A DNA stretch of 64,000 nucleotides from Aurantiacibacter odishensis (GCF_003605195.1 NZ_QYOS01000025.1:372001-436000); one strand, 5' to 3'; shown: positions 36,460-44,889, numbered from the stretch's first letter. Numbers and translations are program-made. Notes: generated from the letters alone by a model not told the origin.

Positions 36460-38171
36460 TACACCCTCGCTTTCACGTCATAAGGCGTTTGTTTGAAGGT
36501 GATTCGCTCGCGTTTCAGTGTGGCTTCCGACAGAACACAACGCTCTCCATAGACTAGCAGTTCTCCAGCAAAATCCTCGGGCAAGTCTTGTCGAATAACC
36601 TTCAAAGTGGCTCGCGTCAGGACATTGCCGCCGTCGACCGATCGGTCACGAAGAACTCCGTTGTAGAGCAATGCGAGAGCAGTATCAGCTTGGACACCTA
36701 GAACGGTGCCTCTCCGTTCTTCTCGGTTCCAAGGGTTCGCTCTTTCCGAGAACCAGACGTGTGCGGCAAGCGTCTCGAATTCGATATCCTCACGGATTTG
36801 GCCTTGGTCATCGAAAACGCTGGGGCCGAGCCTAAAGAAGCGAAAGCCACCACCGCCCTTCCAGCCTATTGTTTTGGAGATACCTCCCATTTCTCCTTCA
36901 ATCACACGTTTAAGACGTGGTTGCGCATGAGTAACGGCGTTATCCCGCAGTTCGACACCGATGTATCTGCGGCCCATTTTGTGCGCCACAGCGGCGGTCG
37001 TTCCGGAGCCGAGAAAGCTATCAAGAACAAGGTCGCCCTCGTTGGTGGCAAGTTGCAATATTCGTTGGACTAACGCCTCGGGTTTCTTCCCATTTGGAAA
37101 CCTGACACCACCCTCTTTTGTGAGGTTGTTCAGAGGGAACCCTTCCCAAAAGGAACCGACCTTCTCTCGTTTGACTGCCTTTCCGGCTTCCAATCTCGCA
37201 ATATCGGACAACCAGATCACACGGCGAACGGACTTCGCAATGTAGTAGTGCGTGACTTCTTTACCCTTATCTTTTCCTGACCTCGGGACATAAGTTGCTT
37301 CAAGTATCTCACCGTTGGCAAGCGCCCTAAACTCGTCCTTAATACGTGTTCGTATGCTCGTTTGTGCGTTGGTATCCGAAAAGATCGAAGGCAAATATTC
37401 GTCGTATATCCGGCTAATTTCAGTTCCATCTTTGGATAGCTGATTGACGGTGGTGCGCTCAATTCCAACGCGGCGGACAACTCTAATTTTCTCCCCATCC
37501 CCTGTTAGGACAGTTCTTTCCTCGACTGGTTCACCCTTCGAGACCAAAACGCTTGTGTATTTCCAGCTCTTGCCTGCGCTCTCCATTGCCTCGATTTCAT
37601 CCATCAATGGGACGCTTTCGTAGACATCATTGAACCGTTCAAAGCCGCCCAAGCCAAAGGCATTCTTTGCATAGACAAGAATGTGCTCAATATTCTTCCG
37701 AAGTTTTTTCTCCTCTCCACCGCCGCTTGCACCAGCGATGAGCTTCATCCTTGCCGAAACATCATTGAGAAAGTTTCCACGCCCGAAAACCTCGTCGCAC
37801 AGAACTTTGAGGTAGTGCGCTTCATTGTCGTCGATCGAAATGAAAATGCTTCCATCCTCTGCCAACAACTCCCGCAGCAGGACAAGGCGCGGGTAAATCA
37901 TCGCCAGCCATTTCGAGTGCTCTAGGTTGTCGTCATAGTGCTCGAAAGCGGACTTGGTGTTATAGGGTGGGTCGATGTAGATGCACTTCACTTGGCCCGC
38001 GTAGAAGGGAAGGAGCGCTTTCAGGGCCTCCAGATTGTCGCCCTGAATGAGCATATTACTGGTGTCAGTGTTCCCTGCACCTAACTCCGGCACTTGCTCC
38101 AACAACCTATAGGGAACCGCGTCAGCCTCTCTTACGTCCTCGCCGCGGGTCAACCAGTTGAGAACGGGCAT
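36459..38171 (-). CDS. Type III-like DNA adenine methyltransferase, Mod subunit
   Basis: A 570-residue N6-adenine methyltransferase of the beta class: catalytic DPPYNT (67-72) comes before the SAM motif DSFLGSGTT (384-392). The target-recognition region lies between them (about 125-330). The conserved tail after GRRYIGVELRD extends another 165 residues, as in Mod proteins that bind Res. It sets site specificity for both modification and cutting. The recognition sequence cannot be predicted. Codon use is richer in A/T than in flanking core genes, which fits recent acquisition. Confidence 0.92.
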   Translation of the reverse strand: MPVLNWLTRGEDVREADAVPYRLLEQVPELGAGNTDTSNMLIQGDNLEALKALLPFYAGQVKCIYIDPPYNTKSAFEHYDDNLEHSKWLAMIYPRLVLLRELLAEDGSIFISIDDNEAHYLKVLCDEVFGRGNFLNDVSARMKLIAGASGGGEEKKLRKNIEHILVYAKNAFGLGGFERFNDVYESVPLMDEIEAMESAGKSWKYTSVLVSKGEPVEERTVLTGDGEKIRVVRRVGIERTTVNQLSKDGTEISRIYDEYLPSIFSDTNAQTSIRTRIKDEFRALANGEILEATYVPRSGKDKGKEVTHYYIAKSVRRVIWLSDIARLEAGKAVKREKVGSFWEGFPLNNLTKEGGVRFPNGKKPEALVQRILQLATNEGDLVLDSFLGSGTTAAVAHKMGRRYIGVELRDNAVTHAQPRLKRVIEGEMGGISKTIGWKGGGGFRFFRLGPSVFDDQGQIREDIEFETLAAHVWFSERANPWNREERRGTVLGVQADTALALLYNGVLRDRSVDGGNVLTRATLKVIRQDLPEDFAGELLVYGERCVLSEATLKRERITFKQTPYDVKARV

Positions 38172-38266
38172 TTAGTGCATCCTGTCGGCTAGCATCGATT
38201 GGGAGCCGAGGGGATAGCCAAAGAATCGGGGAGAGGAAAAGAGCCTCCCCCCGAAATCTTGCGTCG

Positions 38267-38677
38267 TCAGAAGGCGCTAGGGCGTTCGCAATGGCCAAAA
38301 GCGTAGGTGATACGGCCCGCCGACTGGGCCGAAGCAATCCGTGCATAAGTGAAGAAGCCGGTTTGCAGGTCGAGGACTATTTCCTCGCCATCGCGCAGGA
38401 CACGAAGCTGGTCGCCCAAGCCGCGCACAAACTCTGCCTGCCAAGCTGCACCGCAGCTCTCGCGGCATTCGGTAAGCATGGCCGCTTGCGACCCAAGCTC
38501 GTCGGGAATGACCCCGACCAGCCGGTATTCGGCAGGCGGAAGGAAGTTTGCTTCGCAACCGCCGCCACTTTCGCACCAGCCGCCGCTTGCTTCGCGGCAG
38601 ATGAACTCGGCGGATTGCTGGGCGTGCGTTGAGACTGGCACCAAAAGCAACGGAAGGACCCAGAACGGCGTTCTCAT
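38267..38677 (-). CDS. Secreted cysteine-rich hypothetical protein on the element
   Basis: A 136-residue protein whose ATG overlaps the integrase stop by four bases (ATGA). It has a clear signal peptide, MRTPFWVLPLLLVPVSTHAQ. The mature part has six cysteines (CREASGGWC, GGGC, TECRESC, GHC), all suited to disulfides. No family was recognised. A secreted protein translationally coupled to an integrase is unusual. It lies about 95 bp ahead of the mod gene, which could hold the promoter for the Mod-Res unit. Confidence 0.7.
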   Translation of the reverse strand: MRTPFWVLPLLLVPVSTHAQQSAEFICREASGGWCESGGGCEANFLPPAEYRLVGVIPDELGSQAAMLTECRESCGAAWQAEFVRGLGDQLRVLRDGEEIVLDLQTGFFTYARIASAQSAGRITYAFGHCERPSAF

Positions 38678-39747
38678 AGCTGAAAATCCCCTGTCTGACT
38701 GGCTTGTGGTGCTGGCGCGGATTTCCTTTCCTCCCAACGCAGTCCGGACAGTTTGCGAGCGAGATCGTCCGCCCGCAAGTGTGTATAACGAAAGAGCATT
38801 CTCGGGTCCTTATGACCCGAAATGACCGACAACTCGGGAACTGACAGCCCAAGCTCGCAGAAGCGCGACAACGCCTCGTGGCGCAGATCGTGGAACCGCA
38901 GGTCCGCAAGGCCCGACCGCTTCTGCACCCGCTTCCAAGCCTGCTTGAAGGCGTTAAGTGTGATGGGAAATAGCCTCTCATCCACCGGCTGGCCCCCTGT
39001 GTCGCGTTCGCAGGGGAGGGCAGCGATGATGGCGACGGCCTGCTCTGTCAGCGGGATTGTGCGCGGTTGGCCAGTCTTGGTTGTCGGGATGAAGGCAATG
39101 CGGCGAACCTGATCGATATTAACCCATGTCAGCTCCAGAACTTCTCGCCTCCGCAGGCCTGTCTGGATTGCGAGTTCAACAATGGGGCCAATGAAAGGAT
39201 TGCGCCTGGACGCGATAGCATCGCGCAGGATTGCCGCCTCACCTTCTTCCAAGCGTCTGTCACGCGCATCGTTGGCGATAGGGAAGGACACCTGCCGCAC
39301 AGGGTTTGTCGAGAAAGGATAGCCCCATTCCTTCGTCGCCTTGTCGATCATGTTGGCAAACAGATACAGTTCGCGCCGCACAGTGCCCGGTTTCACCAGC
39401 TTCAGTCTGCGGTCCCGATAGGCAGCGAAATCGCCCGCAGATAGGTCGATCAGGACATTGGCTGCAATCGGGTCCTTCGCCATCCGGCAGAGCCTTAGGC
39501 GCTCCGTTTCAGAGCTGCGCTTATGTGGCGTGACGGTCTGGCGATATTGTTCGATGAGGTCCGCCAACCTTTTCGTCTTCAGCGGCGCAACCGTGGCGGG
39601 AAGGGTCCCCTTGTCCATTTGCGCTTCCTGCTCGCGCCCCCATTTGAGCGCGGCAGATTTTGTGGGGAAAGTCGCATTGCGGGCAGCATAGCCCTTGCGG
39701 CGGACTTGGACGCACCAGCCGCCTTTTCGCTTGGTAATTGACGCCAT
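38674..39747 (-). CDS. int: Tyrosine recombinase (integrase)
   Basis: A 357-residue site-specific recombinase. The N-terminal arm-binding-like domain begins ASITKRKGGWCVQVRRKGY, then comes the core-binding domain (about 60-150). The catalytic residues are Arg199 (TGLRRREVLEL), Lys224 (TTKTG), His286-x2-Arg289 (FHDLRHEA), His312 (SGHKD) and the nucleophile Tyr321 (LFRYTHL). All are present, so the enzyme should be active. It starts next to the tRNA-Pro target. The tandem GTGTGATC boxes at both ends of the element are likely binding sites. No excisionase gene was recognised. Confidence 0.93.
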   Translation of the reverse strand: MASITKRKGGWCVQVRRKGYAARNATFPTKSAALKWGREQEAQMDKGTLPATVAPLKTKRLADLIEQYRQTVTPHKRSSETERLRLCRMAKDPIAANVLIDLSAGDFAAYRDRRLKLVKPGTVRRELYLFANMIDKATKEWGYPFSTNPVRQVSFPIANDARDRRLEEGEAAILRDAIASRRNPFIGPIVELAIQTGLRRREVLELTWVNIDQVRRIAFIPTTKTGQPRTIPLTEQAVAIIAALPCERDTGGQPVDERLFPITLNAFKQAWKRVQKRSGLADLRFHDLRHEALSRFCELGLSVPELSVISGHKDPRMLFRYTHLRADDLARKLSGLRWEERKSAPAPQASQTGDFQL

Positions 39748-39758
39748 TTTTTAGCTCC

Positions 39759-39777
39759 GTGTGATCAGAGTGTGATC
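39759..39777 (+). repeat. Right pair of GTGTGATC boxes (probable integrase arm sites)
   Basis: GTGTGATC at 39759-39766 and 39770-39777, again 11 bp apart and followed by GGA. The 22-bp unit differs from the left pair at two bases, both in the short spacer. It lies between the integrase start and the tRNA, the usual place for an attP arm. Confidence 0.65.
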
Positions 39778-39856
39778 GGAGCCGCGCAAGGGCGTTAGTT
39801 AGGCGACACTTCCTGCACGGAAGGTCCTGCTAACAATATGATTTTCCTAAGGAAAC

Positions 39857-39912
39857 AAATGGTCGGGGAGAGAGGATTCGAACCTCCGGCCCCTGCCTCC
39901 CGAAGACAGTGC
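39857..39912. repeat. Right attachment repeat inside tRNA-Pro
   Basis: This is the second copy of the 56-bp direct repeat (first at 31625-31680). It runs from four bases beyond the CCA end through the anticodon stem. The crossover must fall inside this repeat; integration by the element restores the tRNA. Confidence 0.93.
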
Positions 39913-39936
39913 TCTACCAGGCTGAGCTACTCCCCG
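39860..39936 (-). tRNA. tRNA-Pro(CGG)
   Basis: A 77-nt tRNA with encoded CCA. Acceptor CGGGGAG pairs with CTCCCCG; D arm GCTCAGCCTGGTAGAGC; anticodon loop TTCGGGA gives anticodon CGG, reading CCG; T arm GGAGGTTCGAATCCTC. Its 3' part is the integration target of the element and is restored by the element-borne copy. Confidence 0.95.
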
Positions 39937-39979
39937 ACCGGTGCGTTGCGGAGGAGAACCCCCGCGAGGCAGAGGCGGC

Positions 39980-40008
39980 CCTATAGGGACACAGTTTCGC
40001 GCTGGCAA
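39980..40008 (-). promoter_or_regulatory. Promoter of tRNA-Pro
   Basis: On the minus strand, TTGCCA (40008-40003) and TATAGG (39985-39980) are separated by 17 bp, a good sigma70-type pair. The -10 box is 43 bp ahead of the tRNA 5' end. Confidence 0.6.
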
Positions 40009-40097
40009 GCCTGCCGTGAGCGAAGTTGGGAAAGGATCGCGAATATCGGCCCACATGCGCTTGGCGCGGGCGGAGTCGCGGTGGTAGCGGTGCCCTC

Positions 40098-41045
40098 ATG
40101 ACCAAGTCCGACACCCGCCATCCCGAATGGCAATATCTCGAGCTGATGCGCCATATCTGGGAGCACGGCGACAAGCGCATGGACCGCACAGGGGTGGGAA
40201 CGCGCTCCGTCTTCGGCACGATGCTGCGGTTCGACTTGGCCGATGACCGGGTGCCGCTGCTCACCACCAAGCGCGTCTACTGGAAGGCCGCGGCGAAGGA
40301 GATGCTGTGGTTCCTTACCGGCAGCACCAACATCCGGCCGCTGCTGCAGGAAGGCGTGACGATCTGGAGCGACTGGCCGCTGAAGAAATACCGGCAGGCG
40401 AGCGGCGAGGATATCAGCCAGGGCGAGTTCGAGGCGCGTATCGTCGCGGACGAGGCTTTCGCGAAGAACTGGGGCGATCTTGGCCCGGTTTATGGCAAGC
40501 AATGGGTCGACTGGCCCACCTATGAATACGGGCCTGACGGAAAGTACCAGAAGGGACCGGGCATCAACCAGGTGGCCCAGGTGGTGCAGAGCCTGAAGAC
40601 CAGTCCCGGCAGTCGCCGCCACATCATCGAGGGCTGGAACGTTGCCGAGCTTGACCGCATGGCTTTGCCGCCGTGCCACAAGACCTATCAGTTCCATGTT
40701 GCGGGGGAGGGAAACGAAGCGCGGCTCAACTGCATGTTGTACCAGCGCAGCTGCGACGTGGCGCTGGGGCTGCCGTTCAACCTCTTCGGTGCCGCGCTGC
40801 TGACGCGCATGATGGCGGCGCAGGCGGGTCTGCTGGCGGGAGAGCTGGTATGGAGCGGGGGCGATACGCACCTCTATCTCAACCACACCGATCTGGTGGA
40901 AGCCCAGCTCGACCGGGAACCGGCGGGCGCGCCGAAACTTGTTCTCAAAAGGGTGCCGCCGACAATTTTCGACTACCGTTTCGACGATTTCGAGGTGGTT
41001 GATTACGAACCGCAAGGAGTCCTGCGCGCGCCTGTGGCTGTCTGA
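40098..41045 (+). CDS. thyA: Thymidylate synthase
   Basis: Methylates dUMP to dTMP using methylene-tetrahydrofolate. The ATG at 40098 was chosen because the homologous part begins there (HPEWQYLELMRHIWEHG). The family nucleophile is the Cys in LPPCHKTYQF; RTGVGTRSVFG, FLTGSTNI, YQRSCDVALGLPFN and GDTHLYLNH are further motifs. At 315 residues it has the roughly 50-residue insertion seen in the long ThyA form, here the segment around KYRQASGEDISQGEFEA. It lies just outside the right end of the element. Confidence 0.96.
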   Translation: MTKSDTRHPEWQYLELMRHIWEHGDKRMDRTGVGTRSVFGTMLRFDLADDRVPLLTTKRVYWKAAAKEMLWFLTGSTNIRPLLQEGVTIWSDWPLKKYRQASGEDISQGEFEARIVADEAFAKNWGDLGPVYGKQWVDWPTYEYGPDGKYQKGPGINQVAQVVQSLKTSPGSRRHIIEGWNVAELDRMALPPCHKTYQFHVAGEGNEARLNCMLYQRSCDVALGLPFNLFGAALLTRMMAAQAGLLAGELVWSGGDTHLYLNHTDLVEAQLDREPAGAPKLVLKRVPPTIFDYRFDDFEVVDYEPQGVLRAPVAV

Positions 41046-41066
41046 GAATTCCTGTGCTAGGGCGGA

Positions 41067-41095
41067 TTGACCGTTACACATGTAACTAATATAAT
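41067..41095 (+). promoter_or_regulatory. Promoter with embedded dyad, branched-chain 2-oxoacid dehydrogenase operon
   Basis: TTGACC (41067-41072), a 17-bp spacer and a consensus TATAAT (41090-41095) form an excellent sigma70-type promoter. The spacer begins with GTTACACATGTAAC (41073-41086), a perfect 6-bp-arm dyad. A protein bound there would block RNA polymerase, so a repressor operator is likely. The first gene starts 45 bp downstream. Confidence 0.75.
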
Positions 41096-41139
41096 TGCGC
41101 CGTACGGGAATAATCTGATGCGAACTGGGAGAGCAGGCG

Positions 41140-42432
41140 ATGGCCGATAAGCGCGACGAGAAGGGCACCAACCGCCCGAAACTCGCCCTGCACGTGCCGG
41201 AGCCGAAATACCGCCCCGGCGACAAGGTAGATTACAGCCACCTCGACATCCCCGAGCCTGGCAAACAGCCGCGCCCCGACGAGGCTTGCGCGGCGAAGGA
41301 AACCTATCCGCTCTGCGACGACCTGATCCGCGTGCTGGGCGACGACAACAAGGCGCACGGCCCTTGGGACCCGCGCCTTGATGCCGATACGCTGCGCCAG
41401 ATGCTGCGCGAAATGGCGCTGGTGCGCGCGTTCGATAACCGCATGTACCGAGCGCAGCGGCAGGGCAAGACCAGCTTCTACATGAAGTGCACGGGCGAGG
41501 AGGCGACCAGTGTGTGCGCCACCCACGCGCTTGCCAGCGATGACATGATCTTCCCCAGCTACCGCCAGCAGGGGTGCCTGATCGCGCGCGGCTATGAACT
41601 GACCGAGATGATCAACCAGATCTACTCGAACAAGGCGGACAAACTGAAGGGCCGCCAGCTGCCGATCATGTATTGCTCGAAGCGGCTGAATTTCTTCTCG
41701 ATCTCCGGCAACCTTGCCACGCAGCTGCCGCAGGCGACGGGGTTCGCGATGGCCAGCGCCAGCAAGGGCGATTCGCGCATCGCGGCGACATGGGTGGGCG
41801 AAGGTAGTACGGCGGAAGGCGACTTCCACTCCGCGCTGACGTTTGCCACGGTCTACAACGCGCCGGTCATCTTCAACGTCATCAACAACCAGTGGGCGAT
41901 TTCGTCGTTCTCGGGCTTCGCCGGATCGGAGCGTGCCACCTTCGCTGCGCGCGCCATCGGCTACGGCATGGCGGGTCTGCGCGTGGACGGCAACGATCCG
42001 CTCGCCGTGTTCGCCGCCGAACGCTGGGCGGCCGATCGCGCGCGCGCAAACGGCGGGCCGACGCTGATCGAACACTTCACCTACCGCGCCGAAGGGCATT
42101 CCACTTCCGACGATCCCAGCGCCTACCGCAGCGCGGAGGAGCGCGACGAGTGGCCGCTGGGCGATCCGGTCATGCGGCTGGCGCGCCACCTGATCGAGCT
42201 GGGCGAGTGGAGCGACGAGCAGCAGGAAGAAATGGACGCCGAACTGGATACAAAGGTTCGCACGGCGATGAAGGAGGCCGAGAAGAACGGCATCCTCGGC
42301 CACGGCCTGCACCACCCGTTCCACACGATGTTCGAGGACGTTTTCGAGGAACTGCCCTGGCACCTGGAAGAACAGGCGGAGCAGGCGATCCGCGAGAGGA
42401 AGATCAAGTTTCCGGGGGACCCGGCGGAATGA
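41140..42432 (+). CDS. bkdA1: Branched-chain 2-oxoacid dehydrogenase E1 alpha
   Basis: The thiamine-diphosphate E1 alpha subunit, which decarboxylates 2-oxo acids from Val, Leu and Ile. AFDNRMYRAQRQGKTSFYMK, SYRQQGCLIARGY, and the TPP-binding run GEGSTAEGDFHSALTFA with NVINNQWAIS identify the branched-chain type. YRAEGHSTSDDPSAYR is the phosphorylation-loop region of the family. Length is 430. It overlaps the E1 beta gene by four bases (ATGA). Confidence 0.94.
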   Translation: MADKRDEKGTNRPKLALHVPEPKYRPGDKVDYSHLDIPEPGKQPRPDEACAAKETYPLCDDLIRVLGDDNKAHGPWDPRLDADTLRQMLREMALVRAFDNRMYRAQRQGKTSFYMKCTGEEATSVCATHALASDDMIFPSYRQQGCLIARGYELTEMINQIYSNKADKLKGRQLPIMYCSKRLNFFSISGNLATQLPQATGFAMASASKGDSRIAATWVGEGSTAEGDFHSALTFATVYNAPVIFNVINNQWAISSFSGFAGSERATFAARAIGYGMAGLRVDGNDPLAVFAAERWAADRARANGGPTLIEHFTYRAEGHSTSDDPSAYRSAEERDEWPLGDPVMRLARHLIELGEWSDEQQEEMDAELDTKVRTAMKEAEKNGILGHGLHHPFHTMFEDVFEELPWHLEEQAEQAIRERKIKFPGDPAE

Positions 42433-43496
42433 ACGACATGACCACCGAGAAGGCTGCCGTCGCCACCGAAGATGCCGGCGAAGTGCGCGAAATGAACATG
42501 ATCGAGGCGATCAATTCCGCACTCGACATCATGCTGGAGCGTGACGACAACGTCACCCTGCTGGGCGAGGACATCGGCTATTTTGGCGGCGTGTTCCGCT
42601 GCACTGCGGGCTTGCAGGAGAAATACGGCAAGACCCGCGTGTTCGATACGCCGATTTCCGAATGCGGCATCATCGGCGTTGCCGTGGGGATGGGGGCCTA
42701 TGGCCTGCGCCCCGTGCCGGAGATCCAGTTTGCGGACTATATCTACCCCGGCCTCGACCAGCTCATCAGCGAAGCCGCGCGCCTGCGTTATCGCTCCGCT
42801 GCCGAGTTCATCGCGCCGATGACGGTGCGCAGCCCGTTCGGCGGCGGCATCTTCGGCGGGCAGACGCACTCGCAGAGCCCGGAAAGCATCTTCACCCACG
42901 TCAGCGGGTTGAAGACGGTGATCCCGTCCACGCCCTACGACGCGAAGGGCCTGCTCATCAGCTGTATCGAGGACAACGACCCCGTCATCTTCTTCGAGCC
43001 CAAGCGCATCTACAACGGCCCCTTCGACGGGTTCTACGACAAGCCCGCCAAGAGCTGGAAAGGCTTCGACGCGGCGCAGGTACCAACGGACTATTACAAG
43101 ATCCCGCTCGGCAAGGCGCGCACCGTGTGCGAGGGCGAGGCGCTGACGATCCTCGCCTACGGCACCATGGTGCACGTGGTCGAAAGCGTCGCGCGCGAGA
43201 AAGGCGTCGATGCCGAGATTCTCGACCTGCGCACCCTCGTGCCGCTGGATATCGAGGCAATCGAGGCATCAGTCGAGAAGACCGGCCGGTGTCTGATCGT
43301 GCACGAGGCGACCCGCACCAGCGGCTTTGGCGCTGAACTGTCCGCGATGGTGCAGGAACGCTGCTTCTACCACCTCGAAGCCCCGATCGAGCGCGTGACC
43401 GGCTTCGACACACCCTATCCCCACAGCCTCGAATGGGCCTATTTCCCCGGCCCTGTCCGCATCGGCGAGGCTATCGACAAATTGCTGGAGGCCTGA
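42429..43496 (+). CDS. bkdA2: Branched-chain 2-oxoacid dehydrogenase E1 beta
   Basis: The 355-residue beta subunit of E1. LLGEDIGYFGGVFRCTAGL, the FDTPISECGIIGVAVGMGAYG segment, and RSPFGGGIFGGQTHSQSPE are typical of branched-chain E1 beta. The start at 42429 overlaps the alpha stop; the frame upstream is a shadow of the alpha gene. The C-terminal transketolase domain has IVHEATRTSGFGAE. It lies 4 bp ahead of the E2 gene. Confidence 0.94.
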   Translation: MNDMTTEKAAVATEDAGEVREMNMIEAINSALDIMLERDDNVTLLGEDIGYFGGVFRCTAGLQEKYGKTRVFDTPISECGIIGVAVGMGAYGLRPVPEIQFADYIYPGLDQLISEAARLRYRSAAEFIAPMTVRSPFGGGIFGGQTHSQSPESIFTHVSGLKTVIPSTPYDAKGLLISCIEDNDPVIFFEPKRIYNGPFDGFYDKPAKSWKGFDAAQVPTDYYKIPLGKARTVCEGEALTILAYGTMVHVVESVAREKGVDAEILDLRTLVPLDIEAIEASVEKTGRCLIVHEATRTSGFGAELSAMVQERCFYHLEAPIERVTGFDTPYPHSLEWAYFPGPVRIGEAIDKLLEA

Positions 43497-43500
43497 GGCC

Positions 43501-44817
43501 ATGGCCAAGTTTACCTTCAACCTGCCCGACATCGGCGAAGGCATTGCCGAGGCCGAGATCGTCGCCTGGCACGTCAAGGTTGGTGATACGATCGAGGAAG
43601 ACGGCCAGCTGGCCGACATGATGACCGACAAGGCGACGGTCGAGATGGAAAGCCCCGTTGCGGGCAAGGTTCTCGAAGTCGCGGGCGAAGTCGGCGACAC
43701 GGTGGCCATCGGCGGAATGCTGGTGGTGATAGAGGTCGAGGGCGAAGTGCCCGAAGACGTGCTGGAAGAGAACGAAGCGGCGGCCGAAGCTGCGGAGGAT
43801 ACCGCGCCTGCCCCGAAGGCGGACGAAGTGGAGGAGCGGATCGAGGTGGAAAACCCCGATCCATCCGACCAGGAAGACGCCGCCGAAGCTGCCAGGGAGG
43901 AAAAGCCCCTCCCGACGCCGACGCCCGCGCCTGAACCCGAATCAACGGAGGCGAAAGTGCTCGCCAGCCCGGTGGTGCGCAAGCGCGCCAAGGACCTCGG
44001 CATCGACCTGTCGCAGGTGAAGCCGCGCGAGGATGGCCGCATCCGCCACGCCGATCTCGACGCCTACATCTCCTACACTGGCGGTTTCTCCGGTGCCGCG
44101 CCTGCCCGTTCGGACGAGCAGATCAGGGTGATAGGCCTGCGCAAGCGGATTGCCGAAAACATGGCTGCGGCCAAGCGCAGCATCCCGCACTTCACTTATG
44201 TGGAAGAGTGCGATGTTACCGAACTGGAGCGTACGCGTGCCCAGTTGAACGAGAATCGCGGAGATCGGCCCAAGCTCACCATGCTGCCGCTGCTGATCAC
44301 GGCGATCTGCAAGACGCTGCCCGATTTCCCCATGATCAATGCGCGTTACGATGACGAGGCGAAGGTCGTCACCCGTCACGGCGCGGTGCACCTGGGCATG
44401 GCCACGATGACCGACAATGGCCTGATGGTGCCCGTGATTCGCGACGCGCAGGGCAAGAACCTGTACCAGCTGGCGAACGAGATCGTGCGACTGGCGGAAG
44501 CTGCGCGCGATGGCAGCGCGAAGTCGGACGAATTGTCCGGCTCCACGCTCACGGTCACATCGCTGGGGCCACTCGGCGGCGTCGCCACGACGCCCGTCAT
44601 CAACCGCCCGGAAGTCGCCATCATCGGCCCCAATCGCATTGTCGAGCGGCCCATGTTTGTGACCGGTCCGGACGGGCAGGAGCGGATCGAGAAACGCAAG
44701 CTGATGAACATTTCCATCAGCTGCGATCACCGCGTTGTCGACGGCTATGATGCGGCCGCTTTCGTGCAGGAATTGAAGAAACTGATCGAGGCACCGGCAC
44801 GGATTCTGGCGGGGTAA
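43501..44817 (+). CDS. bkdB: Branched-chain 2-oxoacid dehydrogenase E2 (lipoamide acyltransferase)
   Basis: A 438-residue E2. One lipoyl domain (lipoylated Lys44 in MMTDKATVEME), an acidic Pro/Ala/Glu-rich linker (about 78-150), an E1/E3-binding domain (about 155-190, VRKRAKDLGIDLSQVKP) and the catalytic domain with SCDHRVVDG (His410, Asp414). It transfers the acyl group to CoA. The E3 gene is not in the window, so a shared lipoamide dehydrogenase must be used. Confidence 0.95.
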   Translation: MAKFTFNLPDIGEGIAEAEIVAWHVKVGDTIEEDGQLADMMTDKATVEMESPVAGKVLEVAGEVGDTVAIGGMLVVIEVEGEVPEDVLEENEAAAEAAEDTAPAPKADEVEERIEVENPDPSDQEDAAEAAREEKPLPTPTPAPEPESTEAKVLASPVVRKRAKDLGIDLSQVKPREDGRIRHADLDAYISYTGGFSGAAPARSDEQIRVIGLRKRIAENMAAAKRSIPHFTYVEECDVTELERTRAQLNENRGDRPKLTMLPLLITAICKTLPDFPMINARYDDEAKVVTRHGAVHLGMATMTDNGLMVPVIRDAQGKNLYQLANEIVRLAEAARDGSAKSDELSGSTLTVTSLGPLGGVATTPVINRPEVAIIGPNRIVERPMFVTGPDGQERIEKRKLMNISISCDHRVVDGYDAAAFVQELKKLIEAPARILAG

Positions 44818-44860
44818 TCGAAGCTTTTCAAATATGTTTCAAAAAGCCGCTTCTGGTGTG

Positions 44861-44889
44861 TTGACAGGGCCCGGACCCTCCACTAGATG
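44861..44889 (+). promoter_or_regulatory. Promoter of tRNA-Asp
   Basis: A consensus TTGACA (44861-44866), a 17-bp spacer and TAGATG (44884-44889). The spacer is followed by a GC-rich stretch typical of stable-RNA promoters, and the tRNA begins 34 bp further on. Confidence 0.7.

Larger units (their letters stand above)
31625..39912. mobile_element. 8.2-kb integrative element in tRNA-Pro(CGG)
   Basis: The element is bounded by a 56-bp direct repeat of the tRNA 3' part, with an intact tRNA at the right and a partial copy at the left. The integrase gene begins 112 bp from the tRNA 3' end and reads away from it, as in many tRNA islands. All genes are on the minus strand: integrase, secreted Cys-rich protein, Mod, Res, small ORF and a polymerase-palm-like protein. 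Base composition in the mod and 33-38 kb stretch is visibly richer in A/T than the flanks. No relaxase, mating or virion genes are seen, so transfer would need a helper. Confidence 0.92.

Noticed and set aside
38277-38981. 234-codon minus-strand frame across the integrase end
   Set aside because: Overlaps both the integrase and the secreted Cys-rich gene in another frame; Arg/Ser-rich shadow.
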